The notes under the pieces were generated by a model, which did no database searches, had not been told where the DNA came from, and saw nothing but the letters and a program-made list of their open reading frames with translations. Made by a program: the position numbers and the translations under genes. Below, one piece after another: positions 1-13,400 of a stretch of 64,000 bases of DNA (the first letter of the stretch is position 1; each line of letters starts with the position of its first letter). The stretch is taken from NCBI GenBank assembly GCA_947044365.1, contig OX345639.1, positions 2,429,001 through 2,493,000 of the forward strand, given 5' to 3'. This DNA comes from Petrosia ficiformis. Taxonomy: Eukaryota > Porifera > Demospongiae > Haplosclerida > Petrosiidae.

Positions 1-225
1 AATTGATTAAACAAATATTGCTAAAGTCAAGTCAGTAGATATAATAAGTCAAGTAACAATATCCAAACCACCAATTGTGGCCTCCAAACTGTTTCCACAG
101 ACAACCTAAACTACACACTATATAGTAGCAGATTTCACTCCCTGTATGTCTGTCTTACTACTAAAGATAACAAATATTTATCAAGTAAATACATATTTAA
201 ACTGTGTTCTTTTTCACTTCTGTAG

Positions 226-1423
226 ACATATGTAGTACAACGTGGTTCCCTCATAACTTTAGGTCATGTTAGTGCAGTGTGTAACCAATACAGCAACATT
301 GATGCATCTGTTGAAGTAGAGGAATTAGTACAGAATTCACTGTCTAGAATAAGTTAGTGATGCAGACAATTATGCATGTATTGTAAGTGTAATATCTCAT
401 TTGTTTTCATTGCCTGTCTTAACCTGTCTTATTGATCAGATAACTTGGTAAAACCTTTAACATATATGTATCTACATGAATAGTGATGCATGTATAGCAC
501 AGGACTCACATGCAGCACAGAACTCGTATATAGTACAGGATTCATATATAGCACAGGACTTGTATACAGCATAGGACTACAGACTCATATATAGCACAGA
601 ACCCATATATAGCACAGAACTTGTATATGGTACAGGATTCATATATAGCACAGGACTCGTATATAGCACAGAATTCGTGTATAGTACAGGATTCATATAT
701 AGCACAGGACTTGTATACAGCATAGGACTACAGACTCATATATAGCACAGAACCCATATATAGCACAGAACTTGTATATGGTACAGGATTCATATATAGC
801 ACAGGACTCGTATATAGCACAGAATTCATGTATAGCACAGAACCCATATATAGCACAGAACTTGTATATGGTACAGGATTCATATATAGCACAGGACTCG
901 TATATAGCACAGAATTCGTGTATAGTACAGGATTCATATATAGCACAAGACTTGTATATAGCACAGGACTCGTATATAACAAAGGATTCATGTATAGCAC
1001 TGTGTGTGTCTGTGTGTCTGTTTGTCTGTGTGTACTTGTGCTCATGTGTGTGTGTCTGTGTGTTTATTGAGTCTGTATTGTTGATTAATCTGTGGTTATT
1101 TATATCTCTTTAGTGGAACTACTTTCAGAAAAATGGGATTTACAACTAGTGAAGTATGCCTGTGTTGCACTTGGTGAAATATTTAGATCAGGTCCATTGC
1201 CAATCAAAGAATCTGATGAAATTAATGGTGTGCTTTCCAAACAATTTATTATTAAAAAATTGAGAACATTGATGAAGGAAACAGATGATGTTACAGTGAG
1301 TTTGTTATTGAGTATTAAGACGTTTAGATTAATACTATCATGTAAAACATACTGATGACATTCTGGTAAGAATATTTTTAGTTGTTTGAAATGCCTTTTT
1401 ATTTGCAATAAATAAATAAATAA

Positions 1424-1464
<41 letters not shown>

Positions 1465-4400
1465 GGTAATTTTGTGCTTGGTAAAGATGTATGGGAGTAT
1501 GGAAATCTGCATGAATTTATCTGCACATACATAGTGACACACTAGTTTTCTGGAGTTCACAACTTTGCCATCATAGAACATATGAGAATGGGACTTGTAA
1601 AATATTTACCTGGGATGCAGAATTGAGCTAGCGTTGGAGAGGAGAGGAGAGGGGAGGGAGGGGACGAGACGGGACATTTCACAATGCTTGAGGGATTCAG
1701 GAGGCTTGCCTCTTCGTCCCTTTGTTCTGAGCTGATTCTGGAGCACTTTAAAAGTATTTTTGAGTGTTTAAACCAAATAACATGCAGTGTTCATCTTGAA
1801 AATAAATTAGGAGGTTGGAAGGTGCCACCTTTTTTAGTTAATACATGTATTTGTACATGCATATATAAGAAAAGAAATTAGCTTTGTATTTTACTTCAGC
1901 TCAAGGAGAAATGTGCTGCTTCTCTTGGACTGTTTTTCATTGGAGACACAAAATGTCCATATAAGGAACTTATTCTACAGAGTTTACTCTCTCTCAAGGA
2001 AAAGAATCATATCGATTTACAATTTTCTGTTGGCGAGTCTTTATCATGTCTTGCTGCAGGAAAATTATGTGACTCGGCAGATGATCCATGGAACTATGAA
2101 AAAGCTATAGCATCACCAGTTGTCATGACTACATGTGATGATGACATGATGGAGATCACTTTAAAGACAGTAGTTGGAGAATATGCCTTCAGTACTGCTC
2201 CAGTAGTCAGACAGGTTATTATAAATATTATTTAATCTCATTTTAAAAAGCAAAATAGTGTTTATATTTCTTACTTATATTAATTTTGAAAATTTAAGTA
2301 AAATTTTAATGCTTTTTGAAATGGTCTGTGGCATTCCAGTCTTATTAGTTTTGTAATTATAAGGCAATCTTGAATATAGGGTGTTTTAGGTTCGTCCCAT
2401 TATTTTTACATTTAGAACATTGTCTATTCTTATATATTTTTGCAACTGGAAAGTGGAAACTACTTGTTTGCTGCTTTATGACTTTCCAATTTACCTTCAC
2501 AAACCATAATATTCCCAGAGTCAATCTTAGAGAACTAGTCTGTTTAGCGATATGAATCCTACATTTACAGTATTCAATGTCTTCTTTTGTATTCAGTCTG
2601 CATGTATTTGGATGTTATCTATTCTGAAGAAGTCAAGGAGACATCCTTTTATTCAGGTTTGTATCCTTTAAATACATTCTCACACTCAATTAGTTCATAT
2701 ACTCTTGTTTTGTTGTACTCCTGGGAGTCCACTTTTATATATTTACTAGTTGTATTTTCATGTTAAAATTACACTCAGTATATCTGACAAGTTCCTACCA
2801 TGTGATGATTGATTTCTGTGAACCAATTTTGTTTGATATCTTTGAAATGTGATGGGTTATTACTTGACAAGTACTGCATATTGCATATTCAAAAGTCAGG
2901 CTATAATCTACTAAGCTGTACGAGACACATCATACATAATTCACATTATCCACATTATCCACTGTACATTGCAATTTATTTATTTTTACCAAATCCTTTA
3001 GGGATACTTAAAGAAGTTTCAAATCGCATTCCTGAATCTTTTGTCTGATTCAAATGGTAATGAAGGGATACATAATGTGGTGTGTATTAGTGTTGTTTTA
3101 GTTAACTATAACTATAACTAAAATCCCTTTTAGTATGGCATTGTGACTTAATTATGTAAACTACAACTAAATTACAAGTCTATTGTAATAACTATTTTAA
3201 CTAAAATGAAAAACGGCCAATAATGGGCACTTTTTTAGTTAGTTAACTAAAACTAAAACCCTTTTAGTAGCATAAAAGTTCAATAACTATAACTATAACT
3301 AAAATTGTGATACTATAACTACATGTATAACTAAAAGTGGTCATTATTGTCAACCTAAAGCAACACAAGTGTGTATATTATAATATCTTTGCAGGAAGAG
3401 GTGTAGTGCTTCACTCTTTCCGCAATGATATAGTAGATGGGTGTAACTAAAGTCTGTTCACATTCTTGATGACCTCATATGTGATGACTTCATAATATAG
3501 TGTATAGTTTAATGTCATAAGGTTAATACATGATTATGCTGTAAGTCTGTAACTCAATAATGAAGCAATAGATTGAAATTTGACATGCACAGAAAAGAAC
3601 ATAGGATAATTATATGAAAATGGTGCAGGTACATATGAAGATAGTTCGTTATTCAAAATTAAAGTTATGAACATTTTTCTGAGGTCACGGATAATCTTTA
3701 ATAGATATAATGTTGTATAAATTATCTATTATTAATTCTCAGATACTATTCAGGAAGTAGCTTCAAGAGGACTTGTGTTAGTCTACGAGTTATCAGACTC
3801 TACCCAGAAAGAGAGTCTTGTTCAGCTTTTAGTTGGTACTCTCATGGAAGGAAGAAGGTCATATTACAACATTTGTCCATCAAAGTAGGACAATTAGCAT
3901 ATTTTATAATTGTTTTCCCATTGTAGAGCTGGCCAACCAATTAGTGAAGATAGTAAATTATTTGATGAAGGTGCTCTTGGAAAGACTCCACAAGGGTTAG
4001 TGTTTATATACATTTTTAATCTTATACAGTATGGAGAAACCACCCAAGTGTGGCTACTATTGGACCCACATCATGTTTCATTCTTGACTCTTCTCTTTGT
4101 CTTCTTTACCTCTCTATGCTTTGCAGTAGATCTAATCTCCTTAGTTCTGTAAAGCCTCTGATATTCTCTTCCACATTCATTGGCTTTATGTGTGCAGCGC
4201 CAAATAAGAAGCTCTTTGGGCCAATAGTGCGCCATATGAGCTTATCAAAAATATTGGTTTGGGTTAATGTCCAATTATAGATACTTGTTATTACATAATG
4301 TATTTAGATACTACTCTCATTTCACTATTATAGATCAAACATTACTACATACAAAGAATTGTGCTCTTTAGCAAGTGATTTGAATCAACCTGATTTAGTA

Positions 4401-7400
4401 TATAAATTCATGCATCTTGCAAATCATAGTGCTCTCTGGAATTCTAAAAAGGTAAACTTGTATTCATTATGTTTTGTGCATAGCTTAGTAGAGGTATGTA
4501 TCTATGAAGCTTTTTTTAGTGCTTGAGTGCTTCAGCCTATCTTGTGCTTGCTTGTACTTACATTGTAAGCTCTGATTACACACTTGTACTTCTCAAATAC
4601 TTTAAAAGTCTTGTAAAATTAATTAATCACTGATTTTACTAGTGTGCTAGCCTTTTAGTATGGCAGGAAAGATATTCCATTCTGAAATATTTAAATCAAG
4701 AGACAAACATTTTGAACAATGTATATTCATAGTATTTTATAATGTATAATAATGTCTTAGTCCTTATGCTAAAGCCTACCATCCACTAAGCAACTTTGGA
4801 GTAGACAATGTGTTGCCAAGTTGCCGAGTGGATGGTAAAAAGTAGTAGGTTGCAACCATCAAGCAACATGTTGCCACAAAGTAGAAGCATGCTCTATTCA
4901 CTGGCAACATGGAGTAGGCAACTTGTTCCCAAGTCCGAAGTTGCCTAGTGGATGGTAGGCTTTCAGCACATTAAAAAGTGTTTGTACTCGTTCTTAAGCA
5001 GTTACAATAAAAATAGAAAGTACTGGTACTTAAGCATGTAGAACACTAAAGGTTTAGTGGTTGTGCTTAAGCCTTTGGTTAAGTATCCCTGATTTCATGC
5101 AAGGCAAACACAAATACATACATTTTTCATTCTGCAGGGTGCGGCATTTGGTGTAACAGGAATAGCCACTCATGCAAAAGAACAGCTAAAACCCCATCTA
5201 CCATTACTGGTTCCGAAATTATTCCAATACAAATATGACCCTTTACCACGTATTCAGCTAGCAATGTCTAATATATGGGATGCTATTATTCCTGAGAGCA
5301 AAAAGATAGTAAGTTTGAGTTATGTGATGGTTGTATTTAAATTGGGCTCCAACCAATCATGTATTGTGATGTTTGTTTACTGTACTTAGTAAATATCCAG
5401 ACATAAAATTAGGCAAATTATGAAGACCAGAACTACCCACTCTAGTGTATCACTACACTCAAAACCCAATGTGGTATCATGATATTAAATGAAAATATCA
5501 ATATTGTGATGTATCAATTTGTATTGCACATTGTAGACAACTTGTAACTGAGTTCATTAAAGCATTCTTAATTGATGGCATTAATTCTAGATTACCTGTG
5601 TGTTTTATTGTCTCAGTGAGTCTAATATATTTGCATACACACATATTATAATATGCAACTCTACTCATTCAATCTCAATATGTAGGTTGAACAATACTAT
5701 AATGAGATTATCTCAGGCCTCATTACTAACTTAAGTAGTAATCAATGGAGAAACAGAGAGGCAAGGTAAAAACACTTTTAGCAATGTCTATATTCATATT
5801 TCATCAGTAAATAGGAAGTTGCATCATTCTGGGTTGGCTGTTGGGTTTCAGGCATGAGAAAGCTATGATAAGTAATCATAAGAATGCTTTTTTCCTGTTT
5901 TATAACTCTGAATAGATAATACCTTTCATTACAATTAACGAAACTTCTCAATTCAATTTAAAAACTAAATGTATTGGTTTTTGTGAGTATAATTTATTAA
6001 TGAAGAGTATTATTTAGTAATACCATAATTAATGGAGTAAAAAAACTCCAATATACATCCTGGGGTTTGAATCCTGGTTAGGTGCTCTTAAACACTAAAC
6101 CACCTGAGCTTGGACAGAAGAGCTGTGGCAAGTACTAAGTTAGAGTGTCTATATACTTGGTCTTCAAATGAATCCACATCCTAGCTGATGTATTTTATTC
6201 TCTTCGTCCCATTTCTGTCATAAAAGTGTATTAATTTTTTATTGTAGTTGTTTGGCTCTTCGTGATCTAATGGTTGTTTATCCATCATCAAAATTATTCA
6301 AATATCTCTCTCAAGTATGGGAGCTTTGTTTAAGAGCAAGAGACGATATTAAGGTATATACAATAAAGAAACTAATTTCGTAGATATTTGTTATCATGTT
6401 GGTAGATTCAAGTGTGAAATTCTATTGAACTTTAAAACATGATAAATAATTCTGATAAACAGAACATTTCGACCCGAGGGTCTTCTTCAACTGTAACATT
6501 GCAGCTGAAGAAGACCCTCGGGTCGAAACGTTCTGTTTATCAGAATTATTTATCATGTTTTAAAGCTCAATAAAATTTCACACTTGAATGAAGAAACTAG
6601 TTATTAATTAATTGTGTATGTATAAAACTGAGTATAAATGTACAATAAAGTCTAGGTTGATAGGCTTTGGCATGTATAATTATGGTTTGTACTTTGAAAA
6701 CACCTACAAACTAAACAATGATTTGATAGCAAAGCGAAACAACCAAATGAACAGCAAATAGACTCTATATTATAGTAGTTAGTAGATGGAAGGTGGTAAT
6801 ATAATAATTATTGTAGTTGTCTTCAAATAACAGTAGTTTGTTGCAAGTGGACATTACTGCAATCCATAGGGGTGTGGTTATTATACGATAATCATTAATG
6901 GCTATAATCTAACATATGATAGTATTTTACCTATTTCTACATCCATACACTTTTGCACATACCAGTTCATCTTGACATTATACTAAATAAAGTACATGGT
7001 ATATGTGATATCGTCTAACCAATTATGTTTTTTGTAGGGAACAGTTCGCAAGGCAGCTGAGTCAGCATGTAAATCACTATTACATGTGACTATAAAGACT
7101 TGTGAGAATACTAGTTCTGAAAGTGGAAGTAGAATAATAGCGAGTGTACTACCAGTATTAATAAAGAATATGACAACTAATTCAGCTCAGAATATCAGAG
7201 GATTCAGGTTACCTGAAGTCCACTTTTAATTGCGTGTACTAATTTTAGCGATTTTAGTGACTAATGTAACAATCGCTAAACTTAGTACATACTAAAAATA
7301 TATTTCATGATAAGTAATTTTTATTTGGCATATTAGGCGTGTCTTGGAAATTAATGTATGCTAAATCCAAGCTTTTAGGAATTGCTAAATTTAGTAGACA

Positions 7401-10400
7401 CAATTAATAGAAGGTTTAAGGTAACTTTCATGGCTTTCAATATTACAATCAATCTCATTATATCCAGTCACTCAGTACATTTTATAGAATTATTGAGGTC
7501 TGCTTATGTTCTTCACCTTTGTAACTAACATCTTGATACATGTAAATATTATATAAGGTTCTTTGCAGGCCTTTACCAGGTGATACACCACTGATTAGTT
7601 TGCCAACTGGTAGAGTGTATAGTAATATCACAAATTATAGTTGACTGTAATAATGCAATCTGATTGGTTAATTGGAAGTTTCTAAATGTCATAGGACACC
7701 TGCATCTACTTAGACACAAATAATTAAGTATTTTTGTTAAGTAACCACAAGTATTTTTGTTAAGTGACCAATGTGTGGACATTGCCAGCTGATGACTTCT
7801 GCACTTACAAACACTCATTTTGTTGCTACTAATGGAAATTGATTTTTGTATTATGGCATTCTTGGCAGAGGGGAGAAGTTCCCATTGCTACATACCTCCC
7901 TCTGTGCAAAATCATGTTCTCAGTTTTTATGGAATAGGAATCTATTACTTCAGGGGCCCCAGCATCAGTAAACAATATATTTTTTATATTCTATAAAAAC
8001 CTCAAATATAGTATCTAACCAATTGTTTATATTCAATATTTATTGAAGCTTAGTTAACAAAGTTATTAATCATGGTAGTAAATTAAATACAGTTATTATT
8101 GTACAGTCATATGAATTTCTAATTTTTTTCATACAGTATGCTTGGTATTGTGAAGATTGCAGACAAAGCTGTAAGTGATATTGTACATTTTGTGATCGTG
8201 TTGTGTATACGTCATCCACACAAAAATATTATTATCTCTAAATGGGAAGAATATAAATAATGGTGTAAATTGAACTTTATGATGTAACCATTAAGTAAGT
8301 ATAGTATATTTACTGTATTCCTGTTGTGGCCACAATGGTAGAAAAAATACTATCAGTGTTCTGTCCACACGGGTCGGCACTGGTCGGCACTGGTTAGGAA
8401 TAACCACCACTCAGATGAATCAACCACCACTCAGATAATACAATGTACTTACTGTATATTGGCTATCGAGACAGAATTAACTACATGTATATAAAATACT
8501 AAATGCAAGTTAGGATCCAACCACCACTCTAAATATCCTGGGCAGAACCACTGTACTATTATTATCAATGAATTGAGTAAGGTTTAAATATAATCACCAT
8601 TATTTCCCTTCCACAAGGTAAAAAAATTGTTATGTCATGATATACAATATATCTAAGCAGCACTACATGGAATTTGTTTCATTTGTTTCATTTGTTTGGT
8701 ATGCTTACTCTTCAAAATAGTAGTAAAGTTATGATTAATAATTTCAATCCATTTTGGATAGTTAGAGAGTCACATTGCCATGCTAAAAGGATTTTGTTAT
8801 AGTTAGTACTAGCACATTACATACCTTTATACCTGTTTGGTTCAGTAAGTTGTCTATTGATTATTGTACTCATTTCTTCTTTCCGAAGGGTCCATCATTG
8901 AAACCTCATATACCTCAACTTGTACCTGTATTGTTGGAATCTATGAGTTTACTTGAGCCTCAGGTATGACTACTATAATCATAAATCACTGAAATAAATG
9001 TAATAATAATTCTGTATAGATAGTTGTTAGTTCCAATCATGCTTGAAATGCTGGAGAATATTAATTTAAAATATCACATGACAATTATAAACAATACCTA
9101 AAACTTTCAAATTTTTCTTTTTTCATACTGTGAAAATTAAATTTTCGTTATATTTTTTCACCTTGAATTAGATACTAAACACATTAAGCTTTCAACTAGT
9201 AGGAGATGCTAAATCTCAAGAAGAATTTGAAACTCTTCGTGTTGCTGCATCAAAGACTTCTCCAACAATAGAGGCCTGTAATTTAGTAAGACGAATGTAT
9301 CCATTGATGGATGTTGTGTGTGTGTGAACCAGTGTTTTTGATAAGCTCATATGGCACACCATTGGCTCATAGAGCTTTTTATTTGGCACAGCACAGTTCT
9401 CTCTTTGGGCCAAATGGCATAATTAATTATTATGATTGTATTGTCACTAGCACCATTAACTCTTTGTTAATTATCTCAAAATGTATTCCCAATGGTGCAC
9501 AGATTATGATAGTTAAGAAATCAAAAATTTATCAAATCACAAATATTCCCAATTCATATCATAGTGGGGTATAATCCAAATTTTAATGCATCTTTATAAA
9601 GATGCAATGTGAACGGTATTTAACTTTGGAACAACCTACTCATGACTCTGAGCCCTTCAATTATGTACTTATAATGTCAGGTAGAAGTAACTTCATATAA
9701 TTGTTGGTATTCTTTCTCCTCATAACAAACATAATCAACACTGTGTATGTGTTTTATTGTAGGTAGTATGATAATAGTATTACATGTACATGTATTTGTG
9801 ATTCTATAAATAAGATTGTAGTATCATAATTACCCATCCATAGTTTTAGTTTATTAGCCCCGACATGATATTTTATCATGGAAATGAATCAATCTGTCCA
9901 AATAAGGCATGAGCTCCAAAAAAAGGAAACAACATTCTCTTTGAATACCTTATTCTATACTCTATAGTCTATACTTAGTTTATATATATTCTTTCAATAG
10001 TGTATACCTCATATGGATCCTAATGTATTGACTGAACTTGTCCCTCAGTTAGTCACTCTTTTGAAAACTGGAGTAGGACTGGGCACAAAGGTAGATTTGA
10101 TGTGTAAGATATGTAGTAGTGTACATTATGTGCATATATAATTATTATAATATAATATTCTTCTTTTATATAATCAGGTTGCTGTAGCTCAGTTTATGAC
10201 TAATGTTGTTCTCCAGAAGACAGATTATCTTGCACCATATGCAGGTGATGTATATTTTCTTCCATCATCATTATACTGTTTCTCAACAATTATTAATATT
10301 AGTATATATAACCCTTGGCTTTAAAATAATACTTGCTCATCTTCGCAACTATACACTAGCTTTTCTCTTAATTTTCTTGTTTACAGTTTGTTAATATCAT

Positions 10401-13400
10401 ATATTGTATTGTGTGTTGTTGAAACATAATTATTGCCTGATTATAACTGCAGGAAAGATCTTGGCTGCACTACTGTCGGGGTTGTCTGATAGGAGTGCTA
10501 CTGTCAGGAAGACGTATGCAAAAGCAATTGGACATTATGTTAAGGTACGTGTAAAAGTAGTGTTTAATGGTTTTTAATAATCAGAGGAGAGTGATAAAAA
10601 ATAATAATTGTCAGACTCTTGATATAAATATACTGACTGAAATAGCAATTCATAGTTCTGTTAACAGGTACAAAGTGGAAGTGGATGCCTTGTTTAAACC
10701 ATTTTGCAGTTTACCAGTACCAGGGTTAAAGTCAAATATAATTTGTGGGTGGGGCATATTCTGTAAACTAGGAAGGCATGATATACAGTATCCTCTATAA
10801 TTATATAGTTTATTATTTCAAGGTTTCTTGATTTGCAATATTTTCACTTTTTTTAATTATAATGTAGATAGCAAAAGACAGTACTGTTAGTAAGCTGATT
10901 GATAAACTGAAAAAGATGTACTACGAAAATAAAGGTCTGTTTTTATGTTGTACCATATTTTAATTAAGGTTCATTCATGTTCAACATGGGCTCAAAAAAT
11001 TATTCATAAATATAGTTTGGAATGACCAACATTCTTTTTACCTGCACCATTTTCTTATAATTATCCTTCCTGTTCTTTTTGTGTTATCGAATTTCTATCT
11101 ATTGCTTCATTATTGAGTTACTGTATAATCATATATTAATCTTATGACATTAAACTATACACTATATTACAATGTACATATAAAGTCATCACATCCTAAT
11201 TCTGAGGTCATTGTGAATGTGAACAGACTTTAGTTGTATAGATAACTTGCATGGGGCTAGTATTTGGTTCCATGAAAATTCTGCAATAGTTTCTTTAAAT
11301 ACTGCAAAAGATATTACATTAATGAAGACAGGATCACATTTTATACACTTAACACCAGCTAGTCTTTTATTGCTAATATTCTTAAACTTTGACTGTACGT
11401 AGTAAGTAGAGTGGGAAATAACAGTGCTCCAGTGCTCATTTGAGCACCAAGATTAGCTTAAGGATCACCAGATTTTGACATGACAATGCATGCTAGTTGT
11501 ACTGTGGTGAGCACTGGTGACAGAATTGCTCACCAGATGTTTTAAGCTTATTTCCCACCCTGGTAGTAAGCATAGCATAATACATCTAAAGCTGCATGGG
11601 AATATCTAATTCTAATTTCATGCTTATAATTAATTTGACACACTTCATTCTTTGTTTGGAATCTAAAATTGCACATCCATAATTTTTTCACTGTAATAAC
11701 TATACTGTTGCCAAAACATTATAAATGTTTTCTGACCAATACAGTAGTTTCATTTTTAATTGTTTAATTCAAAGAAGTCAAATTATATGCAGAACCTCCT
11801 ACCGATTCCTTTGATCTGTTATATCAGCCAATTATTCTTTAACTACTTCATTAAATCAATTTTCTGCACATAAGAAAGTTGTTTCGTACAATTCCAATAC
11901 TATTTCAATGATGGATGCAGTGTAATCAGAATAATTCAGTGATTTAGATGTGGTACAATTATCTTTGCTCTTAGACACTGGTGTACATTCAGCGTTAGCT
12001 CACACAGTTCTTGCTATGACCCAGTATTCTTCAGATACTACAAAAGGTTTAGCAGCAGATTTAGCACCATTGGTGTTTTTAGCCATGCAATCAGGTGAGG
12101 ATATAAAATACAAATACATAGATATGCATCACTACTTAACACTTTTGTTCATAAATGTATGTATACAAGTTATTAACATCATACATGTATCAAGCTTGCA
12201 ACTATACACTACATGCTCATAAATGTATTGTATACAAGTTATTAACATCATATCAAGCACTTCTACTTGCAACTATACACTACATGCTCATAAATGTATT
12301 GTATACAAGTTATTAACATCATATCAAGCACTTCTACTTGCAACTATACACTACATGCTCATAAATGTATTGTATACAAGTTATTAACATCATATCAAGC
12401 ACTTCTACTTGCAACTATACACTACATGCTCATAAATGTATTGTATACAAGTTATTAACATCATATCAAGCACTTCTACTTGCAACTATACACTACATGC
12501 TCATAAATGTATTGTATACAAGTTATTAACATCATATCAAGCACTCCTACTTGCAACTATACACTACATGCTCATAAATGTATTGTATACAAGTTATTAA
12601 CATCATATCAAGCACTCCTACTTGCAACTATACACTATTGACAAGCGAAATTTATACTTTTAATAATTAATCATTTAAATATCCTTCAAATGGTAAAATC
12701 ATATTACATTGAACTCTTTGTGTATTTGTTTGTTTGTACTTTCATTTGATAATCATTAATCTGTTTGATATCTAATATTGTAGATGTTTCTGATACTTCT
12801 GTTGAGGTTTGGAAAGAAGCATGGGAAGATCTTGTACCAAGTGAGTAATCATTTACAATGAGTGGTTTTTATTCAATTAAATGACTTTTGTTATTATAAT
12901 GACACACATCAAAGAAACCACTAGTGCTACCAATCAGATAAAACACAGTGGTTTTAGTTATAACATGGTTATATCCCTGTGGTTACTTTAATGTTTAAAT
13001 AGTGTGGCTAATTAATGCCCTTGATGTCCTACAGTTGTTATGGTAACGACCCCAAATGGTGATAGAATATTTATATCCCTTGTGCTCGGGATAGTATCCA
13101 GTTTAAAGCAGTCAGCTCTCCAGCGCTACACACTCTTGGGCCTCATGCTTTAAACTGGATATATCTCTTGCACTCGGGATATAACTAATACATATGTTTT
13201 TATTTACAAACTTGATTGGGTATTCTCAGTCTGATACAATCTATTATTGTAGTTCTTCTATCTATGTCTGTGCATAATCACCTTTGTTATTGAGAGATGG
13301 TAATATAACGTTCTTGCAGTAATCATTTCAATGGTTGATATAATATTTTACTCTGTTTGTAATGTGAAATAAGATCTATTGTTTGTAATTTTATAGACAC

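Noticed and set aside
728..1113. Open frames of 80-113 residues on both strands
   Set aside because: Periodic translations of the 18-bp minisatellite, with no start context or conserved feature.
6059..6107. Functional tRNA gene
   Set aside because: Box A and box B resemble a tRNA but I could not form an acceptor stem or anticodon arm; listed as a SINE-like remnant. The same applies to 34165-34232.
12150..12638. Possible CRISPR array
   Set aside because: Units are contiguous 71-bp copies without unique spacers, inside an animal gene intron.
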